From: Vibrio sp. NTOU-M3
GTDB taxonomy: Bacteria > Pseudomonadota > Gammaproteobacteria > Enterobacterales > Vibrionaceae
Assembly: GCF_040869035.1 (NCBI RefSeq)
Contig: NZ_CP162101.1
Span: 1,364,001-1,428,000 of the forward strand
Length of the DNA stretch: 64,000 nucleotides
Reading direction: 5' to 3'
In this document: one piece after another, positions 25,953-35,156 of the stretch
Layout of the letters: every line of letters starts with the position of its first letter
Numbering within the stretch: the stretch's first letter is position 1
The notes under the pieces: generated by a model
Told to the model about the DNA's origin: nothing
Seen by the model: the letters and a program-made list of their open reading frames with translations, nothing else
Databases searched by the model: none
Made by a program: the position numbers and the translations under genes

Positions 25953-27821
25953 CTAGACAATAAATTTATTTAAAATCGCATCCTGCTCACGAATGTTTTC
26001 CGTTTGTGCTTGCATTGCAATATTTGCGTTCTCGGCTGAGTCGGCAACTTGCGTTGATAGATCTTTTATCTTAACGGTGTTGTTGTTAATTTCTTCTGCA
26101 ACAAGGCTTTGCTCTTCAGCAGCAGATGCAATTTGTGTATTCATATCGCTAATGCGTTGAATTGCATCACGGATTTGATCTAATGCGACGTTGGCTTCTT
26201 GAGCTTGGGTTACCGCTTCTGATGCAGTTACCTTACTGGCATTCATTGCGGCAGACACTGAGGTTGCGCCTGCTTGTAACTGCTCAATCATATCGCGTAT
26301 TTCTGTGGTGGATTCTTGTGTTCGTTGGGCAAGCGTTCTTACTTCATCGGCAACAACTGCGAAGCCCCGACCTGACTCACCGGCGCGAGCCGCTTCGATA
26401 GCAGCATTCAATGCAAGTAAGTTAGTTTGGTCGGCAATATCGTTAATCACTTTTAAAATGGTTTCGATATTTGCAGTCGCAGATTCCAATCCTTTTACTT
26501 CTTCCACCGCTTCATCAACACGAGTAGACAGATTGTCGATCGCTGCTGTCGTCTCATTAACGACTTGAGAACCGCGTAATGTGGCATCATCCGCATCTTT
26601 AGCTGAAGATGCGGCACCTTGAGCATTGTTTGCAACTTCTGTGGCCGTGACAGCCATTTCATTCATAGCAGTTGCCAACTGTTCTAGTTCATGAAGTTGA
26701 TCTTGCATGGCGGCAGCGGAAGACTGTAATCCACTCGATGTCATTTCTGAGCCACGTAAAATCTCGCTACCAATGGATTTAGATTGAGTGATTTGTTGCT
26801 GTAATGCACCTGTAAACGTATTAAAACCTTCGGCAAGAACCGAAAATTCAGGATCGGTTTTAGTATCAAGTCGTTGGGTTAAATCCCCCTGACCTGAAGC
26901 AACATCTTGAATGGCATTGTTTAACACGTCGAGCGGCTTCATCAGTGCTTTGATTAACATCAGTAGCAAAATAACACTGATAATCACGGCAATTGACGTG
27001 TAAATGATGGAACTATTACGCAAATCCGCAAGAGATTGATAAGCGATAGCTTCATCTAAGATCACACCAACGTACCAGTCTTCACCGGGAACATCAGCAA
27101 AGTCGAGTGTATATGCTTTATTGTCGATAGTAACTTGTTGGGGATTCGAGAGTATTTGGCTATCGCCCAAAAATTCACTCATCGGTTTGCCGTTCAAATC
27201 CGCATTAGGGTGGGCGATAGTGATGCCGTCTCCTGAAACGATGAATACGTATCCTGCACTGAATAGCTTAACTTTGTTTACAAGCTCCGCTAGCCTAGCG
27301 AGGCTTACATCGTAGAATATCGCACCGATAAAACGCCCTTTGTCATTCACGGGTGCGGCGATGGAAACCAAAATTTCCCCCGTTGCGGAGTCAGCGTAAG
27401 GTGCGGTGATGATAAGCTTATTTGCTTGCTTTGCATCGATGTACCATGGGCGAACTCTCGGATCCCATGATGAACCGGGATTCCATGATAGATCATTGTT
27501 TACATTTGAGCCATCACTTTCAAAACCCAAACCGGCAAGTAGAAAGGATTCTTTGACAACGGGTTGGCTGATGACCGCCTCAATGGCTCCCTTGTCCAAG
27601 TTAAGTTCGATCATACTGGTCGCATAGGCGGCGATTGCTTTACGAGATTCTATTTCAGCCGCAGTTGTATTTCTCACACCATCGACGATCTCGGATACGC
27701 TGCTTTCGACTTGTTGCTTGATTTCAGTTTTAACGGTGTAGTACTGCTGAAGAGTGAGCAGGGCGACGGTAAGAAGCAGTAAAATCGCTGACGCCCCGAC
27801 GATTTTGTGACTAAATTTCAT
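25953..27821 (-). CDS. Methyl-accepting chemotaxis protein with dCache sensor
   Basis: A 622-residue transmembrane chemoreceptor. Helix 1 is at about residues 8-28; a periplasmic dCache domain spans about 35-270; helix 2 is at about 275-295; HAMP follows, then the cytoplasmic hairpin with the conserved tip EIVANQTN-like region [37 protein letters not shown]. In the sensor, [13 protein letters not shown] and a later FYDVS match most of the amino-acid-binding dCache motif (R-x-W-Y, Y, D), although the Tyr expected five residues before the Arg is Trp. Amino acids are therefore the likeliest ligands. No C-terminal CheR-tether pentapeptide is seen. It is a single gene. Confidence 0.92.
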   Translation of the reverse strand: MKFSHKIVGASAILLLLTVALLTLQQYYTVKTEIKQQVESSVSEIVDGVRNTTAAEIESRKAIAAYATSMIELNLDKGAIEAVISQPVVKESFLLAGLGFESDGSNVNNDLSWNPGSSWDPRVRPWYIDAKQANKLIITAPYADSATGEILVSIAAPVNDKGRFIGAIFYDVSLARLAELVNKVKLFSAGYVFIVSGDGITIAHPNADLNGKPMSEFLGDSQILSNPQQVTIDNKAYTLDFADVPGEDWYVGVILDEAIAYQSLADLRNSSIIYTSIAVIISVILLLMLIKALMKPLDVLNNAIQDVASGQGDLTQRLDTKTDPEFSVLAEGFNTFTGALQQQITQSKSIGSEILRGSEMTSSGLQSSAAAMQDQLHELEQLATAMNEMAVTATEVANNAQGAASSAKDADDATLRGSQVVNETTAAIDNLSTRVDEAVEEVKGLESATANIETILKVINDIADQTNLLALNAAIEAARAGESGRGFAVVADEVRTLAQRTQESTTEIRDMIEQLQAGATSVSAAMNASKVTASEAVTQAQEANVALDQIRDAIQRISDMNTQIASAAEEQSLVAEEINNNTVKIKDLSTQVADSAENANIAMQAQTENIREQDAILNKFIV

Positions 27822-27901
27822 GGTGCCGTCCTTAGAAATTAGAATAGGTATCTATAGATCTATAGTTAGCAGACGGCGACTTTTCCAACTTTCGTTAATG
27901 A

Positions 27902-28498
27902 TTAATGGCCAAGTATTGAACTTGATAGCTGGGTGAATATCTCACGTTGCCCATTAAATAACTCTTCTACCACTTTGAGCTCTTTTTGTCCGGAAAGAAG
28001 GCGTTTTCGCACTTCACGCATTTTTAGCACCAGTTGTATTTCTGGTGTTAAGGATGAGTGGTGTGTGATAGCCCATTGATTAATCTGTTCACTTAACGGT
28101 GTTAAAGCAAGCACTGGCTTAATCGAAGCAAGTTCAAGTTTTAGCACATTTAGGAGTTCAGAGGGTGAGCTCTCGGTTGTTTGAGCCAATCGGTTGATAA
28201 TTGCATTGGTTAATTCATTCGGCTCAACAAACCCACCTTGTTTGGGCATGGGTAATGTTACTCGTGAAGAAATTTCAACCGATTGCACCAAAGTATTTGG
28301 AAAATAACTCATTGCAGTTAAACAATCGAAAGGAACCCAGACGAATTGACCCGGCTCGACGGCATATTCCATTTTTCCCATTCGCAGAAGTACCAGCCCG
28401 TTATCAACGCGCAGTAAAATGTTTTTCAACGATTTTTTACGTGATGTTGTGTGCAGATAAGGAAAGGATTGGCTCTGGTGTTGAATCGCGTAATGCAT
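27902..28498 (-). CDS. AraC-type cupin protein, HTH degenerate or missing
   Basis: The 198-residue product has an AraC-type N-terminal beta domain (GKMEYAVEPGQFVWVPFDCLTAMSY, then VQSVEIS) and a helical second half. A canonical AraC chain would run to about 260 residues with two helix-turn-helices; here the first is not recognisable and only a shortened piece like the second remains (MREVRKRLLSGQKELKVVEELFNGQREIFTQLSSSILG) before the stop. It may be a decayed regulator or a ligand-binding protein that no longer binds DNA. Its upstream region is shared with the divergent acyltransferase. Confidence 0.6.
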   Translation of the reverse strand: MHYAIQHQSQSFPYLHTTSRKKSLKNILLRVDNGLVLLRMGKMEYAVEPGQFVWVPFDCLTAMSYFPNTLVQSVEISSRVTLPMPKQGGFVEPNELTNAIINRLAQTTESSPSELLNVLKLELASIKPVLALTPLSEQINQWAITHHSSLTPEIQLVLKMREVRKRLLSGQKELKVVEELFNGQREIFTQLSSSILGH

Positions 28499-28801
28499 GG
28501 AATGGGAATCTCTTCGTAAACAGGGCGCTAAGGGTAGCCTTTATTATATAAAAAACCAACTCGCATACTATACAACGCTTGATACGTTGCGAGGTTTTCG
28601 CATCGTTTTGCACACTTTTCGAAGCGTTTGCTATGTCGGCTGCATTGCGATGAGTGCGCCTCGCGTGATTTTTGCACGACATTACATCATATCTGCTAGT
28701 AAATGTTCTGGTCTGACCTTACTATATGTTTGCACAGCATAGCTGCGAAGATTGTTAACAATGCGTAGAATAGGCCAGCTTTTTATTTGATGTAGTGAAA
28801 A
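28499..28801. other. Divergent control region before the acyltransferase gene
   Basis: About 300 bases between the AraC-type cupin gene and the PlsC-type gene. It holds a FadR-like core (28706-28722) and a perfect 12-bp palindrome ATTGTTAACAAT at 28751-28762, with TTGCAC at 28730 as a possible -35. No coding frame was supported. Confidence 0.5.
28706..28722. promoter_or_regulatory. FadR-like box upstream of the acyltransferase
   Basis: CTGGTCTGAC matches all ten core bases of the gammaproteobacterial FadR consensus CTGGTCYGAY, but the outer bases do not match. It lies 80 bases before a phospholipid acyltransferase gene, a plausible FadR target. Confidence 0.4.
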
Positions 28802-29902
28802 ATGACTTCTAAAAACGACCCTTATGTAGAGATTCGTCCTTATAATGACGAAGAGATCCCTGCTGCGATCGAGCGACTGATTAATGATGAAGAATTTATT
28901 AGTGCGATCTTGCAACACCGCTTCGAGCATCAACCTTCATGGTTACAAGCTTTGTTATCTCCTTTCGTTAAGATGTATCTCAAATTTAAATGGGCTAAGT
29001 TAAATTCCGTCGATGCGATTCAGCGAGAAGTGAAGAAATACTTGGATAAAACTCTTACGACGACAACGAAAGGGGTTACCTATTCTGGTTTAGATAAGTT
29101 AGATCAAAACACCGCTTATTTGTTTGTCTCGAATCACCGTGATATTGCAATGGATCCTGCCTTGGTAAACTATGGTTTGTTCAAGCACAACCACAAAACA
29201 GTACGTATTGCGATTGGCGATAACTTACTGAAAAAACCTTGTGCGACAGAGTTGATGAAGCTAAACAAGAGCTTCATTGTTAAGCGCTCTGCAAAAGGTC
29301 CTCGTGAAATGATGAAGGCACTGGGTACCTTATCTGGATACATAAAACACTCTCTTGATACTGGAAATTCGATTTGGATTGCACAGAAAGAAGGGCGAGC
29401 CAAAGACGGAAATGACTACACAGATCCAGCGATTTTGAAGATGTTCCATGTTGAAGGTCGCAAACAAAAAGTGGATTTTCCTGAGTATGTGAAATCACTA
29501 AGAATCGTACCTGTTGCGATTTCTTATGAAAATGATCCTTGTGACACAGCGAAAGCAATTGAGCTTTATGAGAAAGCGACAAACGGTAGCTATGAAAAAG
29601 GTGAGTTTGAAGATATCGAAAGTATTATTCAAGGAATAGTGGGTGAGAAAGGACGAGTGCATGTGGCATTCGGTGATGTCATCGATAACGCTTATGAAAC
29701 ACCAGAAGCGCTTGCAGAAGAGATCGACCGCCAAATTCATTTAAACTATAAGCTCTTCCCAATCAACCACTTAGCTGCGGGTGAAGACGGTGTCGAACAA
29801 GATGTCGTTTCGCAGTTTAATGCCAAACTGGCTGAGCTGCCCCAAGGCGCTCATCAATACTTGATTGATAGCTATGCTAATCCGGTTAAGAACCAAGCTT
29901 AA
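28802..29902 (+). CDS. PlsC-family 1-acyl-glycerol-3-phosphate acyltransferase
   Basis: A 366-residue acyltransferase of the PlsC/LPLAT fold. The catalytic motif NHRDIAMD (NHx4D) lies near residue 113, and IAQKEGRAKDGND near residue 200 is the later substrate-phosphate motif (E-G-x-R type variant). It is longer than standard PlsC (about 245 residues) with extra N- and C-terminal helices and no obvious membrane helix, so it belongs to the large membrane-associated branch often annotated as cytochrome c oxidase subunit or hypothetical acyltransferase. It should acylate a glycerophosphate-type lipid. A FadR-like box upstream fits lipid control. A strong terminator follows directly. Confidence 0.82.
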   Translation: MTSKNDPYVEIRPYNDEEIPAAIERLINDEEFISAILQHRFEHQPSWLQALLSPFVKMYLKFKWAKLNSVDAIQREVKKYLDKTLTTTTKGVTYSGLDKLDQNTAYLFVSNHRDIAMDPALVNYGLFKHNHKTVRIAIGDNLLKKPCATELMKLNKSFIVKRSAKGPREMMKALGTLSGYIKHSLDTGNSIWIAQKEGRAKDGNDYTDPAILKMFHVEGRKQKVDFPEYVKSLRIVPVAISYENDPCDTAKAIELYEKATNGSYEKGEFEDIESIIQGIVGEKGRVHVAFGDVIDNAYETPEALAEEIDRQIHLNYKLFPINHLAAGEDGVEQDVVSQFNAKLAELPQGAHQYLIDSYANPVKNQA

Positions 29903-29930
29903 AAAAAGACGCCATTAAGGCGTCTTTTTT
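29902..29930. terminator. Bidirectional terminator after the acyltransferase
   Basis: AAAAAAGACGCC and GGCGTCTTTTTT form a twelve-pair stem with a five-base loop between convergent genes; it begins at the last base of the acyltransferase stop codon. Confidence 0.9.
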
Positions 29931-29953
29931 ATCTCAAACATTACGAGTCGGAG

Positions 29954-30559
29954 CTATGGTGCGACTGCGCCACCGAGAGTCAAACTGCTTGGCCATTTGG
30001 TGATTCGGTTGCCACCAAGAAAGATATGCCCTTTGACCGTTAGTGTGTCTGGAAACTCAGTGATTTTTGAACCGCCAATATATAGATTCCCTTCGACAGT
30101 TAACCCTTCTGGGAGTTTTTCCAAAGGTGTTCGAACGACACTCAAGTCTCCTTTGACTTTAAGGCGAGGGGGCAGACGAGTTAATGGTGTATCAGTGAGG
30201 TTAAGGTAACCGCCGACATTTATACCACGTGGCCAGTTAGTAATTTTTGTACCAAGTAAGTTGGCATAACCACGAATAGTTACGCCACCTGCAATACGTT
30301 TTAGCTGACTGTTTGTTGCGTCTAAGCTACCTTGAATATCAGTGCCTTCAGGAATACGCGTAATTGCTGTTTTCGCAATATTTAAGTTGCCTTTTACTAT
30401 CAGTCCATTGGGAAGTTCAGTGTAAGGTTTATTGCGTAGATCTAAATTCCCGTAGTTATCGAGATGATTGAGCATATGGTAGTGCTCTAGCATCGTAGCC
30501 TTAATAGGCAAAGCAGTGAGTAGAATTGTAAGCGAGAGAAAAAAGCGAAGCATAGTCAA
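29954..30559 (-). CDS. Secreted protein with 20-residue LRR-like repeats
   Basis: A 201-residue protein with a signal peptide (hydrophobic to about residue 21, cleavage near IKA). From about residue 57 the chain is built of seven consecutive repeats of exactly 20 residues, preceded by one looser copy; each has the shape xGxLxLxxTxIxxLPxGLxV. The Leu/Ile spacing and the LP turn recall the short 20-residue leucine-rich repeats of YopM/IpaH proteins, but with G-x-L strands like bacterial beta-solenoids. A solenoid exposed in the periplasm or outside is expected. No catalytic domain or cysteine cap is present. Function unknown; monocistronic between two terminators. Confidence 0.75.
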   Translation of the reverse strand: MTMLRFFLSLTILLTALPIKATMLEHYHMLNHLDNYGNLDLRNKPYTELPNGLIVKGNLNIAKTAITRIPEGTDIQGSLDATNSQLKRIAGGVTIRGYANLLGTKITNWPRGINVGGYLNLTDTPLTRLPPRLKVKGDLSVVRTPLEKLPEGLTVEGNLYIGGSKITEFPDTLTVKGHIFLGGNRITKWPSSLTLGGAVAP

Positions 30560-30661
30560 AGTCGAATAAACGTTTGATGTCAGTATCTGTCACGTACATA
30601 CTGCCGTCAACGCAACTTATATGGAAAGAGAAAAATTGAAAGGAATTTATGGTGGGAGATC

Positions 30662-30688
30662 AAAAAAGCGAGCCTAAGCTCGCTTTTT
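30662..30688. terminator. Terminator after the YfcZ-like gene
   Basis: AAAAAGCGAGC and GCTCGCTTTTT pair fully around a four-base loop, right after the stop of the minus-strand YfcZ-like gene. Confidence 0.85.
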
Positions 30689-30693
30689 AAAGA

Positions 30694-30993
30694 TTAACGC
30701 GCTAGTGAGCGTGTTTTTAATTCAAATATCAACTTCTCGGCGCTGACTTCGAACTTAAAGCGAGCCGTTAGCTCATTTGAACCTTCTACCAACGCTGATG
30801 CTTCATGTTCAACGTTTGCACAAACTTCTTTCGCTAGCTCGACATACTTAGCTAGCTCACTTTCAAGTTGCTCTTTATTTTGCGCATAAATTGTTACTTC
30901 AGCGACATCATCACCTTCTTTGATGATAAAGCCCATTTCGCCAGCACAACCACAAGCTTCACATACTTGTTTTTCTTCTGTATTGATGCTCAT
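30694..30993 (-). CDS. DUF406 (YfcZ/YiiS-like) protein
   Basis: A 99-residue acidic cytoplasmic protein with the DUF406 pattern: a Cys pair in VCEACGCAGEMGFIIKEGDD at the start and a helical middle (QNKEQLESELAKYVELAKEVC) followed by a beta hairpin near the end. The start at 30993 has AGAGGAT five bases upstream; the longer frame to 31023 lacks one. The E. coli members YfcZ and YiiS have no assigned function; the CxxCxC cluster hints at metal binding, which is inference. Single gene with its own terminator. Confidence 0.85.
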   Translation of the reverse strand: MSINTEEKQVCEACGCAGEMGFIIKEGDDVAEVTIYAQNKEQLESELAKYVELAKEVCANVEHEASALVEGSNELTARFKFEVSAEKLIFELKTRSLAR

Positions 30994-31513
30994 TTCGGAT
31001 CCTCTTACAAAGTTTGTGGGCATTTTACCGAGGAACTAGGTGTTTATCCAATAAAACAAAATAATGATACTTAACTTTACTAACAGAATGATGTTTTGTA
31101 TTTTTATTGTGATCCACCAAGTTTTGACGAAATGTTTCGAAATATTTCATCATAAAATGTAATGGAATGTGATGTTGTTCAAATATTGACGAGAACATAG
31201 CTTACATTGTAATCAGAATTTTATCCTGCTCGTTGCGAGATAATTCAATTTATAAGATTATCACCGTCTTACTATACATTTTATAAATAAGAATATGCGC
31301 TCCCATATTTAGTCCAAATTGATTAGATATTGGGAATATGCTTATAAAAGTATCAATAAGGGTTTAAGTAAGGACCCAAGTGTTACATAGTAGCCGAATC
31401 GACTTTTTTCAAGGTATTCGGAGAAGGTCATTTAGCAGCTTTTATATGCTGACGCATAACAATATTGTGGCTCATTGTTTGAGTCTTAGATGGATTTACA
31501 AAGAGAAGAACAC
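30994..31513. other. Long control region upstream of luxT
   Basis: 520 bases, AT-rich, between the divergent YfcZ-like gene and luxT. Apart from a sigma70-like promoter at 31186-31213 no element was recognised. If that promoter is used, the luxT leader is about 290 bases long, enough for small-RNA control. No supported coding frame. Confidence 0.5.
31186..31213 (+). promoter_or_regulatory. Candidate sigma70 promoter of luxT
   Basis: TTGACG and TGTAAT are spaced by 16 bases, close to consensus at both hexamers. Start of transcription would be near 31220. Confidence 0.4.
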
Positions 31514-31975
31514 ATGCCTAAGCGTAGTAAAGAAGATACTGAAATTACTATTCAGAAAATAATGGATGCGGTCGTCGATCAACTCCTCCGACTTGGCTAC
31601 GACAAGATGTCTTATACGACGTTGAGTCAACAAACTGGTGTATCAAGAACGGGGATTAGCCACCATTTTCCTAAAAAAACCGATTTTACCGCTGCATTAG
31701 ACGGCCGTATCTTCAAGATGTTTATCGAGCACCTTGATTTTGATAACGGTTTAGACTCTTTTTCGGCTAGCTGGTTAAAAGCGTTGGACGACAGTGAGTT
31801 TTTAGCAATACTTAGATTGCTATTCCATCATATTGTAACGTCTGAACGCGCTCATGAATTCGCAGCAAACGGCATCGACCGTCTGTACAAAACTGTATCT
31901 ACCCAATTTGGCGAAGGCAGCGAAAAAGAGCTTGAGTGGTTGATTGGTAAGTCACTTATTCGTATGACGAAGTAA
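31514..31975 (+). CDS. luxT: TetR-family regulator LuxT (SwrT)
   Basis: A 153-residue TetR-type regulator. The helix-turn-helix is in MSYTTLSQQTGVSRTGISHHFPKKTDFTAAL (about residues 27-57). The whole chain, from MPKRSKEDTEIT to KSLIRM, has the pattern and the unusually short length of Vibrio LuxT, called SwrT in V. parahaemolyticus. LuxT was described as a regulator of luxO and of qrr1, and SwrT as a swarming regulator, so it connects quorum sensing with motility. ATG 31514 is used; an earlier ATG at 31490 would add eight non-conserved residues. Ends in a strong terminator. Confidence 0.87.
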   Translation: MPKRSKEDTEITIQKIMDAVVDQLLRLGYDKMSYTTLSQQTGVSRTGISHHFPKKTDFTAALDGRIFKMFIEHLDFDNGLDSFSASWLKALDDSEFLAILRLLFHHIVTSERAHEFAANGIDRLYKTVSTQFGEGSEKELEWLIGKSLIRMTK

Positions 31976-31992
31976 TTTAGCAAAAAATTTAC

Positions 31993-32019
31993 AAAAGCCT
32001 TCCTCCGGAAGGCTTTTTT
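31993..32019 (+). terminator. Terminator of luxT
   Basis: AAAAGCCTTCC pairs with GGAAGGCTTTT and continues into TTTTTTA. Confidence 0.9.
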
Positions 32020-32151
32020 ATTCGTCAGCTACCCACCTTACGCTTATTTATTCTCACTCATTAATAATTATCTTTGGTTTATCGTCACAGCTCCCATAAC
32101 TATCTGTTACAATTTAACTTATGAGTTAATTGATAGCAGTGAGCCTTTCGT

Positions 32152-33156
32152 ATGTCCTTTCCAGTACTTATCTGTGATGACTCCGCCTTAGCAAGAAAGC
32201 AAATGGCACGCTCTCTTCCTGCGTCGCTAAATGCCGATATTACTTTTGCTGTCCACGGATTGGATGCACTCGAACAACTAGAGAATAACAACTTTAAATT
32301 GCTTTTCCTCGATTTGACCATGCCTGAACTAGATGGGTTTGGAACATTAGAAGAGATACAGAAACGGAACATTGATATTTCCGTTGTAGTGGTTTCGGGA
32401 GACATTCAACCGAAAGCCAAAGAACGTGTCATGGCCCTTGGGGCAAAAGCGTTTATTCAAAAACCAATCAATAAAGATGCGTTAAACGAAGTTTTAAAAA
32501 ACTTGGTTGAGCAGCCAAGCCAACCAAGGATGTATACGCCAACATCAGTTGAACTGCCGATTCTTCGACGTCGAGATATCTATATGGAGGTGGCCAACGT
32601 TTCGATTGGTCGTGCGGCAGATGCATTGGCACGACACTTTGATGTTTTTGTCCACCTTCCTTTGCCTAACGTCAATATTTTTGAAGTCAGTGAATTGCAC
32701 ATGGCACTTCGTGATTTAGCGGAAAATGATCAAGTTTCTGGTGTATGCCAAGGTTTTAGTGGAGAAGGCATCGCTGGTGAGGCGTTAGTATTACTGAGTG
32801 ACTCTAGCGTTTCAGACTTGAAAAAACTGATGAAGGTACCGGCAGATAGTGAAGAGCTGGAAGAGCTCGAGTTACTAATGGATATCTCCAACATTCTTGT
32901 GGGCTCATTCCTTAATGGGTTAGGTGAGCAATCTGAAGTGCGTTTTTTCCAAAGTTCGCCTGTGCTACTTGGACAACACATTTCGATTGATTCTATCATT
33001 AATTCGACAACTGGCTCGTTCAGTAAAACGATGACATTTGAGGTCAGTTACAATATTGATGGCACTTCAATTCGGTGCGATCTACTCTTTATGTTTGTCG
33101 ATGAATCACTGCCGTTATTGGATAATAAACTTTCTTATCTGATGGAGGACTTCTGA
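32152..33156 (+). CDS. Response regulator with CheC-type phosphatase domain
   Basis: A 334-residue cytoplasmic protein. Residues 1-120 are a receiver domain (ICDDSALARKQM acid pair, LLFLDLTMPELDGFG phosphorylated Asp near residue 54, VVVSGD, and KAFIQKPIN Lys). Residues about 135-330 form a CheC/CheX-like domain with the phosphatase motif D-x3-E-x2-N intact in RDIYMEVANVSIG and a second, altered copy in ELLMDISNILVG. It may therefore remove phosphate from CheY or a similar receiver in a controlled way. It overlaps the next gene (PAS protein) by one base, so the two are translationally coupled. No kinase gene is nearby. Confidence 0.85.
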   Translation: MSFPVLICDDSALARKQMARSLPASLNADITFAVHGLDALEQLENNNFKLLFLDLTMPELDGFGTLEEIQKRNIDISVVVVSGDIQPKAKERVMALGAKAFIQKPINKDALNEVLKNLVEQPSQPRMYTPTSVELPILRRRDIYMEVANVSIGRAADALARHFDVFVHLPLPNVNIFEVSELHMALRDLAENDQVSGVCQGFSGEGIAGEALVLLSDSSVSDLKKLMKVPADSEELEELELLMDISNILVGSFLNGLGEQSEVRFFQSSPVLLGQHISIDSIINSTTGSFSKTMTFEVSYNIDGTSIRCDLLFMFVDESLPLLDNKLSYLMEDF

Positions 33157-33596
33157 TGTTGAATCTTCCTGCTGAGTTTGAGCAGTTCCACTGGATGGTG
33201 GATATGGTACAAAATGTAGATTTAGGTCTAGTCGTTATCGACCGAGATCATAATGTTCAGGTTTGGAACGGCTTCATGACACACCACAGTGGAGTGCAGT
33301 CACATGATGCTATTGGCAAGTCGCTGTTCGAACTGTTTCCTGAAATTCCGCCTGATTGGTTCAGGTTAAAAACGAAACCCGTGTATGATTTAGGGTGTCG
33401 TAGTTTTATCACATGGCAACAACGCCCTTATTTATTTAAGTGCCGAAATGTGCGACCTGTGACTCAGCAAGCTGAGTTCATGTATCAAAACATTACTCTT
33501 AACCCAATGCGAACCCCAACCGGTGAGATTCGTTCACTGTTTCTTTCAATACAAGATGCGACAGCAGAAGCTTTGGTGTCATTGAATAACAAATAA
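33156..33596 (+). CDS. Stand-alone PAS-domain protein
   Basis: A 146-residue protein made almost only of one PAS domain: NVDLGLVVIDRDHNVQVWNGFMTHHSGV opens the fold and IRSLFLSIQDATAEA closes it. No output domain, no signal peptide. The ATG shares a base with the stop of the response-regulator gene (TGATG) and a GGAGG site lies 8 bases upstream, showing coupling. It may serve as the sensor input for the REC-CheC protein through protein contact or with a distant kinase. Ligand unknown. A terminator follows. Confidence 0.8.
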   Translation: MLNLPAEFEQFHWMVDMVQNVDLGLVVIDRDHNVQVWNGFMTHHSGVQSHDAIGKSLFELFPEIPPDWFRLKTKPVYDLGCRSFITWQQRPYLFKCRNVRPVTQQAEFMYQNITLNPMRTPTGEIRSLFLSIQDATAEALVSLNNK

Positions 33597-33603
33597 TGCT
33601 AGT

Positions 33604-33629
33604 AAAGCCGAGGATCTCCTCGGCTTTTT
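33604..33629 (+). terminator. Terminator of the REC-CheC/PAS operon
   Basis: AAAGCCGAGG and CCTCGGCTTT pair around an ATCT loop, followed by TTTAATTT. Confidence 0.88.
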
Positions 33630-33668
33630 AATTTATGGTGTTAAGTATATTCCTTACCGAGCATACCT

Positions 33669-35156
33669 ATGTTACCAACTCGCCTATATACAGCCGACCA
33701 AGTAAAAACAGGGGAAGTCCTTGCGGCAAAAGTCGCAGGAATTGAGATGTATACATTGATGACGCGTGCAGGTCAGGCTGTGTTTGATGTGTTGCGCCTA
33801 GAATACCCTGAATGTAAGACGATCTGTGTGGTATGTGGTGGCGGTAATAATGGTGGTGATGGATATGTTGTGGCGAGGCTCGCACTTATCGAAGGTTTTA
33901 ATGTTCGGCTAGTTCAACATGGTACCGCGAATAAGCTTTCTGGGGATGCAGCGACAGCAAGAGATGAATATATAAAGGCTGGTGGTCTTGTATCTGAAGA
34001 GATAGGTACGTTCGCTTCACTATCCACCGTTATTATTGATGCGCTACTGGGCACTGGGTTAAAGGGTGAAGTAAGGCAGTCCACCGCGACACTAATACAC
34101 GATGTAAATTCGACCAACTCTCCCGTAATCGCAATTGATATACCTTCAGGATTATGCAGTGATACAGGGACTAACCTTGGTGAAACCATCATTGCAGCCC
34201 ACACAGTGAGCTTTATTGGCTTAAAGCAAGGGCTAATGACTGGAAGTGCAAGAGATTTTGTGGGTAAGCTCCATTTCGCAGGATTAAATGTTGATAAGCA
34301 TTTTGATAAAGGCAACGTGTGTTCAGCTGAGATTTTGCAGTCGATCGATTTAGAGAATGCATTTATGCAACGTACTCAGTCCGCTCATAAGGGAAGTCAC
34401 GGTAAAGCTTTACTCGTTGGCGGGAATGAAGGTATGGGAGGTGCGATTCTTATCACTGGTTCAGCTTGTGTCAGGACTGGTTGTGGGTTAACTGCCATGC
34501 TGACCCATCGTGTTAATTTGCACGCCGCTTTAGTTCATACCCCGGAAGTCATGTCAGGAGATTGGGGGAACCATGAGTTATTTGAAAAGAGGCTAAATTG
34601 GGCGGATGTTTTGGCTTTTGGTCCCGGGTTTGGGTTGGATGAAGAATCTGAACAAAGATTCCTTAAGTTAAGCCAAAGCTCAAAATCCAAAGTAGTTGAC
34701 GCAGATGCGTTAACATTCCTTGCTAATCATACTTTCAAAGATGACAACCGCATTATTACACCGCATCCGGGAGAAGCTGCAAAGTTACTTGATATTACGG
34801 TTAAAGAAATTGAATCTGACCGCTATCAAGCCATTAAAACACTTCAGCGTAAATACGGTGGAATCGTCATTTTAAAAGGGGCGGGCACACTGGTATGTGA
34901 TGGTAGCCAAGTCTATGTTTGTGCTGCGGGTAATCCGGGAATGGCAAGTGGAGGGATGGGGGATCTATTGACCGGAATATTGGTTAGTTTGTTAGCTCAG
35001 CGTTATTCGTTAAGCGAATCTGCTAAGTTAGGCGTATTACTTCACAGCGTCGCTGCAGATGTAGAAGCCAAAAAGAATGGAGAAATTGGGTTGTTAGCGA
35101 GTGATTTATTGCCCCATATCCGTAGATTGGTGAACAATAGAAACGTGGAATATTGA
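33669..35156 (+). CDS. nnrD: Bifunctional NAD(P)HX epimerase / ADP-dependent NAD(P)HX dehydratase
   Basis: A two-domain repair enzyme of 495 residues (YjeF). The N-terminal epimerase domain (1-215) has CGGGNNGGDGYVVARL and the DIPSGLCSDTG motif; the C-terminal ribokinase-like dehydratase domain (about 225-490) has LVGGNEGMGGAILI, HPGEAAKLL and the GNPGMASGGMGDLLTGI nucleotide motif. Together they convert both epimers of hydrated NADH and NADPH back to the coenzymes, with ADP as cofactor. In many proteobacteria this gene precedes tsaE; here it does not, and stands alone between terminators. Confidence 0.92.
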   Translation: MLPTRLYTADQVKTGEVLAAKVAGIEMYTLMTRAGQAVFDVLRLEYPECKTICVVCGGGNNGGDGYVVARLALIEGFNVRLVQHGTANKLSGDAATARDEYIKAGGLVSEEIGTFASLSTVIIDALLGTGLKGEVRQSTATLIHDVNSTNSPVIAIDIPSGLCSDTGTNLGETIIAAHTVSFIGLKQGLMTGSARDFVGKLHFAGLNVDKHFDKGNVCSAEILQSIDLENAFMQRTQSAHKGSHGKALLVGGNEGMGGAILITGSACVRTGCGLTAMLTHRVNLHAALVHTPEVMSGDWGNHELFEKRLNWADVLAFGPGFGLDEESEQRFLKLSQSSKSKVVDADALTFLANHTFKDDNRIITPHPGEAAKLLDITVKEIESDRYQAIKTLQRKYGGIVILKGAGTLVCDGSQVYVCAAGNPGMASGGMGDLLTGILVSLLAQRYSLSESAKLGVLLHSVAADVEAKKNGEIGLLASDLLPHIRRLVNNRNVEY

